DNA of 9,668 nucleotides from Spirochaetota bacterium (GTDB lineage Bacteria > Spirochaetota > UBA4802 > UB4802), in assembly GCA_018399855.1 (NCBI GenBank), contig JAGYNX010000057.1:1-9668 (forward strand). Reading direction: 5' to 3'. Below, in pieces: positions 5,586 through 9,668 of this stretch; positions within the stretch are counted from its first letter, which is position 1; the number at the start of each line of letters is the position of its first letter. The notes under the pieces were generated by a model. That model saw only the letters and a program-made list of their open reading frames with translations. It was not told the DNA's origin and did not search any database. Position numbers and translations under genes: made by a program.

Positions 5586-7826
5586 ATGACACATCAGCTT
5601 ATAGCAACATTTGGTCTTGCCCTGTTTTTTGGAATTGCTTTTGTTACAATCGCCAAAAGGATGAAAATTTCACCAATCGTAATTCTTTTGATTGGTGGCA
5701 TTGCAGTTGGACCCGGAGCGTACAGGCTTAATATAATAGACCCCACACTTCTTGGTGAAGGCCTTGAAGCCATAATACAGATATCAGTTGCCCTGATACT
5801 TTTCGAGGGAGGTTTAACCCTTGACCTGAAAGGATATCGCCAGGTTTCATCAGAGATTCGCGCGGTACTAACAAGGGGGGTGGTAATAACGTGGCTTTGT
5901 TCTGCAGTTGTGGTTAAGTACGTGATGGGATATCCCTGGGCAGTGTCCATCCTGGCTGGCAGCCTGATTATCGTAACGGGCCCCACTGTTATCGGCCCCC
6001 TCCTGAAACGTGTTGGGGTACATCAGAAACTGAATAATTTTCTCCACTGGGAAGGGGTTCTTATCGATCCCATTGGTGTCTTTATCGCACTGCTGTGTTA
6101 CGAGTGGATTATCGGTCATGATGCTATCCTGCTTTTCTTATCACGATTTACTTCTGGAATAGCCATAGGAGTTGTCTGTGGATTTATTATCGCCCGCATT
6201 ATAAGGAAAAACTGGATACCTGAAGAAAGTCTGAATATATTCGTGCTGGCCGCCGCACTTGGCATCTATACCCTTTCTGATATGCTGGTATTTGAAAGCG
6301 GTCTTCTGAGTGTGGTTATTGCCGGTTTCGTTATCGGGACTGCTGATACACCGCAAATTGACAGGATAAAAGTGTACAAGGCACAGCTCATTGAACTGCT
6401 CATCGGACTTCTTTTCGTATTACTTGCCGCCAACTTGGCAATTGATACTTACAGGGGAGAATACCTGTTAAAAATACTGATTGCTGTGATCCTGGTCATG
6501 ATAGTTGTTCGCCCACTGAATATTTTCATCAGCACCCTGGGCAGCAAAAACTTTGCTTTAAGGGATAAACTCTTTCTCAGCTGGGTTGCCCCGAGGGGCA
6601 TCGTGGCGGCATCTATGGCCTCATTGTTTGCCCTGAATCTTAAGGCATCTTCAAGCGGTAATTACGCCCAGCAGGCCGAGTTCCTGGAAACATTTACCTA
6701 CGCGGTAATAAGCGGTACCGTTATTCTGCAGGGATTCTCAGCAGGATGGGTGGCCAGGCTTTTAAAGGTTCACGAGCCTGAGCCAACAGGCTGGCTGATC
6801 GTTGGCGCGCATAAGCTGGGACGCATAGTGGCAAACTTTATTCAGGATCAGGGACGGGCAGTCACGTTGCTGGACACCAACATAAGAATGGCAGCTGTTG
6901 CCCGCAGAAACGGATTCGTGGCCATTTCTGACAATGCTATAACAGTTAACCCCGACAACACTCCCGAACTTTTTGGTATAGGGAATGTACTTGCTATTAC
7001 GGAAAACGAGGAACTGAACGAACTGATATGCCAGCGATGGAGCAAAAAGTTAAAAAACCCCAACCTCTACCAGTGGAGACAGTTATCTCTTCCCGAGGAG
7101 GAGCAAACCTCCGAAACAGTACTATCGGGAACCCCCATCTGGACAAGCCTGCCACTTGGCAGGGTCATAAAAATGAGTGTAGAGAACAAGGACATTTCTT
7201 TTATGCAGGGACAAAGTAATGCCGAGTCTATCAATCACCCTGAAAGGGTCTTGATGAGCAGGATGGATAGCAGAATACTTCCATTTCTCCCTGAGAACGC
7301 TAAAGGTCCATGCATGTTTCTTATTTATCAGCCTTTTACCGTTAGTGTTGACCTGCACATTAAACCTGAATGGATTACAATATCATCGGCCCGCTCAATG
7401 TCCGATATTATTGAAGAACTACTGAATATATTGAGAAATGATTACCCTGATCTGGAAACCGCCAGCATTCACAAGCACATGATGGATATTGAGAACGAGT
7501 ATTCCAGTCTTATCGGCTTTAACATCGCCCTGCCCCATGGTTACTCTGAAAAGCTGGACGAATCAATCGTTATGGTAGCAAAAACTACCCGCAGGGTTCT
7601 TTCGAAAATAAACAACGATGAGGTTCACCTGGTTTTCATGGTGTTAAGTCCACGTGACAAACCAAACGAGCATATTAACACACTCTCAGAGATATCAAAG
7701 TTCATCATGAACGAAGAGAACCGGGAAAAGCTTTTTACCGCGTCGTCCCATGCAGATATGGTTGAGGTATTCTTTCCTGAAATGCGCGATAATAAACCAT
7801 CCCAGAAAGGAGAAACCGGGTCATGA
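5586..7826 (+). CDS. CPA1-type Na+(K+)/H+ antiporter fused to RCK (TrkA-N) and PTS EIIA type 2 domains
   Basis: This is an inner-membrane antiporter that exchanges protons for monovalent cations, with two cytoplasmic control domains. Residues 1 to about 395 form the multi-helix carrier, with GPTVIGPLLKR and the motif EGVLIDPIGV (E156, D161), where the family places its ion-binding acidic residue. From 402 to about 490 lies a Rossmann/RCK domain: GWLIVGAHKLGR with the glycine pattern G-A-H-K-L-G at 407-412 and an acidic D430 after strand two, consistent with nucleotide (NAD(H)) binding. A linker or unassigned region spans about 490-605. Residues about 605-735 match a fructose/Ntr-type EIIA domain, with the phospho-accepting histidine H651 in NIALPHG and the later segment VHLVFMVLSPRDKPNEHINTL. 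EIIA domains take phosphate from HPr or NPr, so transport may answer to PTS state; this is inferred. The ATG has only a weak GGG about 8 bases upstream. The gene stops on a hexamer shared with the convergent peptidase gene. Confidence 0.92.
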   Translation: MTHQLIATFGLALFFGIAFVTIAKRMKISPIVILLIGGIAVGPGAYRLNIIDPTLLGEGLEAIIQISVALILFEGGLTLDLKGYRQVSSEIRAVLTRGVVITWLCSAVVVKYVMGYPWAVSILAGSLIIVTGPTVIGPLLKRVGVHQKLNNFLHWEGVLIDPIGVFIALLCYEWIIGHDAILLFLSRFTSGIAIGVVCGFIIARIIRKNWIPEESLNIFVLAAALGIYTLSDMLVFESGLLSVVIAGFVIGTADTPQIDRIKVYKAQLIELLIGLLFVLLAANLAIDTYRGEYLLKILIAVILVMIVVRPLNIFISTLGSKNFALRDKLFLSWVAPRGIVAASMASLFALNLKASSSGNYAQQAEFLETFTYAVISGTVILQGFSAGWVARLLKVHEPEPTGWLIVGAHKLGRIVANFIQDQGRAVTLLDTNIRMAAVARRNGFVAISDNAITVNPDNTPELFGIGNVLAITENEELNELICQRWSKKLKNPNLYQWRQLSLPEEEQTSETVLSGTPIWTSLPLGRVIKMSVENKDISFMQGQSNAESINHPERVLMSRMDSRILPFLPENAKGPCMFLIYQPFTVSVDLHIKPEWITISSARSMSDIIEELLNILRNDYPDLETASIHKHMMDIENEYSSLIGFNIALPHGYSEKLDESIVMVAKTTRRVLSKINNDEVHLVFMVLSPRDKPNEHINTLSEISKFIMNEENREKLFTASSHADMVEVFFPEMRDNKPSQKGETGS

Positions 7827-8291
7827 GGAATACTCAAGTTCGGGTATAGAATGTATTTTCCCGGTCTGCAGTATTTTCTTGATGTGTTCAATTCCACTCC
7901 TGACATCATCACTGAGGCTTTCACCGGGGCTTGTATCCTGTGGTTGTATTCCAATAAAATATATTTTTCTAACGAAGGATTGCAGGTACGAAATAAACAG
8001 CGCAGGCGGTGCTGCATGGGTATTAAAGAGGTGGGATCCTGCAAGGGTTTCCAGTGGAATTCTTCTGAATTCTCCGGGTTCAAGTCCCATTCCGGCAGTG
8101 TCAATGATTACAAGCACATCGGGGGCCTCCCTCTTTACCACGCCGGTATAGTTCTCGGGCATCTGCCCCCCGTCCACCGCCACCCATTGAGGGTTTTTGA
8201 ACTCTTCGGCAATAATACTTCCAGCACTGTCGTCCCTGTTTAAACGGCTTCCTATTCCCAAAAGCATGTACTTACGGGGTTCAGCCGTCAT
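7821..8291 (-). CDS. hycI: HycI-like [NiFe]-hydrogenase maturation endopeptidase
   Basis: The product (156 residues) belongs to the HyaD/HycI peptidase family, which trims the C-terminus of the hydrogenase large subunit after nickel insertion. The similarity is closest to HycI, which processes the formate hydrogenlyase (group 4) subunit. Visible motifs are LLGIGSRLNRDDSAG near the N-terminus, VDGGQMPEN at 39-47, IIDTAGMGLEPGE at 62-74 and NTHAAP at 90-95, then IGIQPQD. D21, D64 and H92 fit the three nickel-sensing residues of HycI (Asp16, Asp62, His90); the 28-residue step between the last two is identical. The ATG at 8289-8291 is preferred because GGGA lies just upstream; an ATG four codons earlier (8301-8303) has no such site. 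The gene overlaps the end of the membrane protein gene and is last in a three-gene leftward operon. No hydrogenase subunit lies in the window, so its substrate must be encoded elsewhere. Confidence 0.88.
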   Translation of the reverse strand: MTAEPRKYMLLGIGSRLNRDDSAGSIIAEEFKNPQWVAVDGGQMPENYTGVVKREAPDVLVIIDTAGMGLEPGEFRRIPLETLAGSHLFNTHAAPPALFISYLQSFVRKIYFIGIQPQDTSPGESLSDDVRSGIEHIKKILQTGKIHSIPELEYSS

Positions 8292-8838
8292 TTTCGTTCC
8301 CATATATTCTGATTGCGGCCAGGTAAAATATGATTGGTGCGATGAACCAGATTAATTGTGGAACCAGAGTCAGGTGTCCACCGTTCATATTACAAAGGAC
8401 AGGGTTCCACCATACTGGTGTGTATGTCCAGAGATTACCCTGTATCGCTATCATTTCAACCGCGAATTCCTGGATTTGCCCCCAGGCGATACATACTGAC
8501 AGTTCAGATATACGAAACCGGGTAAAATGCGGACCACGCAGTAACTTTCGCGTCAGGCCTATTCCCGCCATGAATATGGCACCGTCCCAGAAGGTATGCA
8601 ACAGGGGCTGCGTAATGGGGGGCAATGGCCAGGGGGATGTTCTAATGAAGGCGGGTGTTTCTGAAAACTCCGGGCCCACAAGAAAAAATCCGAATTCCCA
8701 CACCGCGCCAATGAGCACTCCCACCCAGAACAGGTAGAAGGTCTTTCGGGATATTCTTTTTGTTGCATACGCAGCTGTGAAAAAAAGCAAAATTGATACG
8801 GCTGTCAGCACATCACCCCAGTAAAGAAGCTGGCTCAT
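8281..8838 (-). CDS. Unrecognised five-helix integral membrane protein
   Basis: I do not recognise the family of this 185-residue protein. About five hydrophobic segments are visible (residues about 5-25, 34-55, 80-98, 112-132 and 155-177). Polar and aromatic residues sit within or beside the helices: VWEFGFF in helix two, HTFWDGAIF in helix three and GQIQEFAVEM in helix four. Such buried acidic and histidine residues suggest that the helices bind or carry something, but no function is claimed. The start is well supported: GGAGGGG, within the last codons of the upstream flavin reductase-like gene, sits 5 bases before the ATG. The upstream stop TAA is one base away. Its 3' end overlaps the start of the HycI-like gene by 11 bases. 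The tight packing indicates translational coupling in one operon. Confidence 0.85.
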   Translation of the reverse strand: MSQLLYWGDVLTAVSILLFFTAAYATKRISRKTFYLFWVGVLIGAVWEFGFFLVGPEFSETPAFIRTSPWPLPPITQPLLHTFWDGAIFMAGIGLTRKLLRGPHFTRFRISELSVCIAWGQIQEFAVEMIAIQGNLWTYTPVWWNPVLCNMNGGHLTLVPQLIWFIAPIIFYLAAIRIYGNENDG

Positions 8839-8839
8839 G

Positions 8840-9346
8840 TTACCCCTCCGTTGAAAGGCATTGTATCACTTCACCAACGTACATCCTGTGATAGTCATTA
8901 TTATATAATTTCTCGATATCCGGTGACAGGAAATGCGCGGGATCTATGTCCTGGTAGTATATGGTTTGACATTCTATCACCAGCCGGGATTCTTCGAAAT
9001 ACACGCAGCCGTTTTCTGACGCGACAGGGGTCAGGCCGGTTTCTATGGTTTTATTTACATCCCGTCCTGAATGGCTGCCGCAGTATTTCAGCGCGTCCCG
9101 ATGTTTCTCGTCCATAAAATTCAGGGTGTACACATCGTTACTTTCCACGAAGTTAAAAGTATGTCGCTGGGGACGGATAAATATAAAGCTTACCGGCTTA
9201 TGCCAGAGTATCCCCAGTCCTCCCCATGACGCCGTCATCATGTTATGAGAATCTAACGTACCGGAGGTTATCAGCATCCAGTCCTCACCAATAAGGGAGA
9301 ATGGATTATCAGCAATGTCAGCAGCATCAATTTTTTTTAAGCTCAT
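8840..9346 (-). CDS. Flavin reductase-like FMN-binding split-barrel protein
   Basis: This is a 168-residue cytoplasmic protein of the flavin reductase-like (flavoredoxin) family. These bind FMN in a split beta-barrel and reduce flavin with NAD(P)H or pass electrons on. The family signature is the run NMMTASWGG at residues 34-42 and the following HKPVSFIFIRPQRHTFNFVE segment, which shapes the flavin pocket. Further family-like stretches are YTLNFMDEKHRDALKYCG and, near the end, DYHRMYVGEV. The ATG at 9344-9346 is chosen because GAGGAG lies about 6 bases upstream; an ATG nine codons earlier lacks a site. It is the first gene of the leftward operon with the membrane protein and HycI-like peptidase, which hints at a redox or anaerobic role. 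The electron partner is unknown. I see no convincing promoter hexamers in the AT-rich leader. Confidence 0.88.
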   Translation of the reverse strand: MSLKKIDAADIADNPFSLIGEDWMLITSGTLDSHNMMTASWGGLGILWHKPVSFIFIRPQRHTFNFVESNDVYTLNFMDEKHRDALKYCGSHSGRDVNKTIETGLTPVASENGCVYFEESRLVIECQTIYYQDIDPAHFLSPDIEKLYNNDYHRMYVGEVIQCLSTEG

Positions 9347-9442
9347 GCCCACTCCTCGTAATTGATTTTTCATAATGATGCATATATATAATGCCCGGTT
9401 GCAAGTATTATTTTATCAACACCGATTACTATTAAAAGATTT

Positions 9443-9577
9443 ACCACAGGGGCACAGAGGAACAGAGGTAATTTTCGCAAAGACGCGAAGATCGCTAAGG
9501 GCGCAAAGAAAATAATATATATTTAAAAAAATCTGCTTCTTTGCGAACTTTGCGTACTTAGCGTCTTTGCGGTGATC
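9443..9577. repeat. Repeat element of about 9-bp units with a long imperfect inverted repeat
   Basis: The left part (9444-9470) has three related units: CCACAGGGG, CACAGAGGA, ACAGAGGTA. Next come four units of CGCAAAGNN type (9476-9510: CGCAAAGA, CGCGAAGAT, CGCTAAGGG, CGCAAAGAA). After an A/T-rich loop come four of the complementary type (9537-9571: TTCTTTGCG, AACTTTGCG, TACTTAGCG, TCTTTGCG). The two 35-bp arms pair at 29 positions. Similar CTTTGCG/CACAGAGG repeats occur dispersed in a range of bacterial and archaeal genomes, to my knowledge without an agreed function. The element lies upstream of the flavin reductase-like operon, in a non-coding stretch (9347-9668) with no supported gene. 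Confidence 0.7.
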
Positions 9578-9668
9578 CTTTAACAAGTTTATAATGCATG
9601 TTCGCCAACGAAAAAAATGTTACTGACATTTGGAGGGTGGTATGTAGACTGTTTACCAGTGTACATGA
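9578..9668. other. Non-coding window end, no supported gene
   Basis: A GGAGGG (9632-9637) lies near the end, but the ATG after it (9642-9644) is immediately followed by TAG. A GTG frame beginning just after the GGAGGG stays open to the window edge but is too short and too closely spaced to support. A gene could begin beyond the window. Confidence 0.4.

Noticed and set aside
5594..5986. Leftward 130-codon frame within the antiporter gene
   Set aside because: It is antisense to the strongly supported carrier domain, with no ribosome binding site or known motif.
7625..8104. Leftward 159-codon frame spanning the antiporter 3' end and the peptidase gene
   Set aside because: It overlaps two genes with clear family motifs in other frames and has no motif of its own.
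9443..9577. CRISPR array
   Set aside because: The units are about 9 bp, contiguous and without spacers, and they form an inverted rather than a direct repeat array.
9632..9668. Start of a rightward gene after GGAGGG
   Set aside because: The ATG is followed at once by TAG, and the GTG frame is too short and too close to the purine run.

Overview
The window comes from a moderately AT-rich bacterial chromosome, probably an anaerobic or facultative Gram-negative with motility and hydrogen metabolism. The clues are a methyl-accepting chemotaxis receptor with a six-helix membrane input region, an antiporter carrying a PTS-type EIIA domain, and a HycI-type [NiFe]-hydrogenase maturation peptidase. 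Spirochaete, planctomycete and deltaproteobacterial genomes all fit, and the sequence alone does not decide between them. There are no rRNA, tRNA or CRISPR features.

Left third (1 to about 2730). This part is visibly more AT-rich than the rest. It holds 390 bases with no convincing gene, then a leftward pair: a bacterial dynamin-like GTPase (GTG start at 2531) followed by a small three-helix membrane protein whose start is unclear (TTG, or a frameshifted ATG). The 200 bases upstream of the dynamin gene contain three closely spaced inverted repeats.

Middle (2732 to 5375). An ISL3-family insertion sequence of about 1.35 kb is inserted in the 3' end of a chemotaxis receptor gene. The IS end supplies the last codons and the stop codon of the receptor, which has lost much of the C-terminal arm of its signalling hairpin. 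The far side of the IS carries no recognisable receptor tail and no clear target duplication, so the site has probably been rearranged. The transposase has tyrosine where the family normally has an aspartate that is probably catalytic. A perfect 15-bp inverted repeat spans its start codon.

Right half (5376 to 9346). A divergent intergenic region with a candidate promoter leads rightward into a 746-residue CPA1 cation/proton antiporter, with an RCK (TrkA-N) domain and a C-terminal PTS EIIA type 2 domain on the same chain. It converges on a leftward three-gene operon: flavin reductase-like protein, five-helix membrane protein, HycI-like peptidase. The antiporter and peptidase genes end on the same palindromic hexamer, TCATGA.

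Right end (9347 to 9668). This is non-coding. It holds a repeat element made of about 9-bp units (CGCAAAGNN and CACAGAGGN types) arranged as a long imperfect inverted repeat. Nothing here is a proven new system. The most unusual items are the antiporter-RCK-EIIA fusion, the IS-captured receptor terminus with the hairpin over the transposase start, and the 9-bp-periodic inverted repeat.
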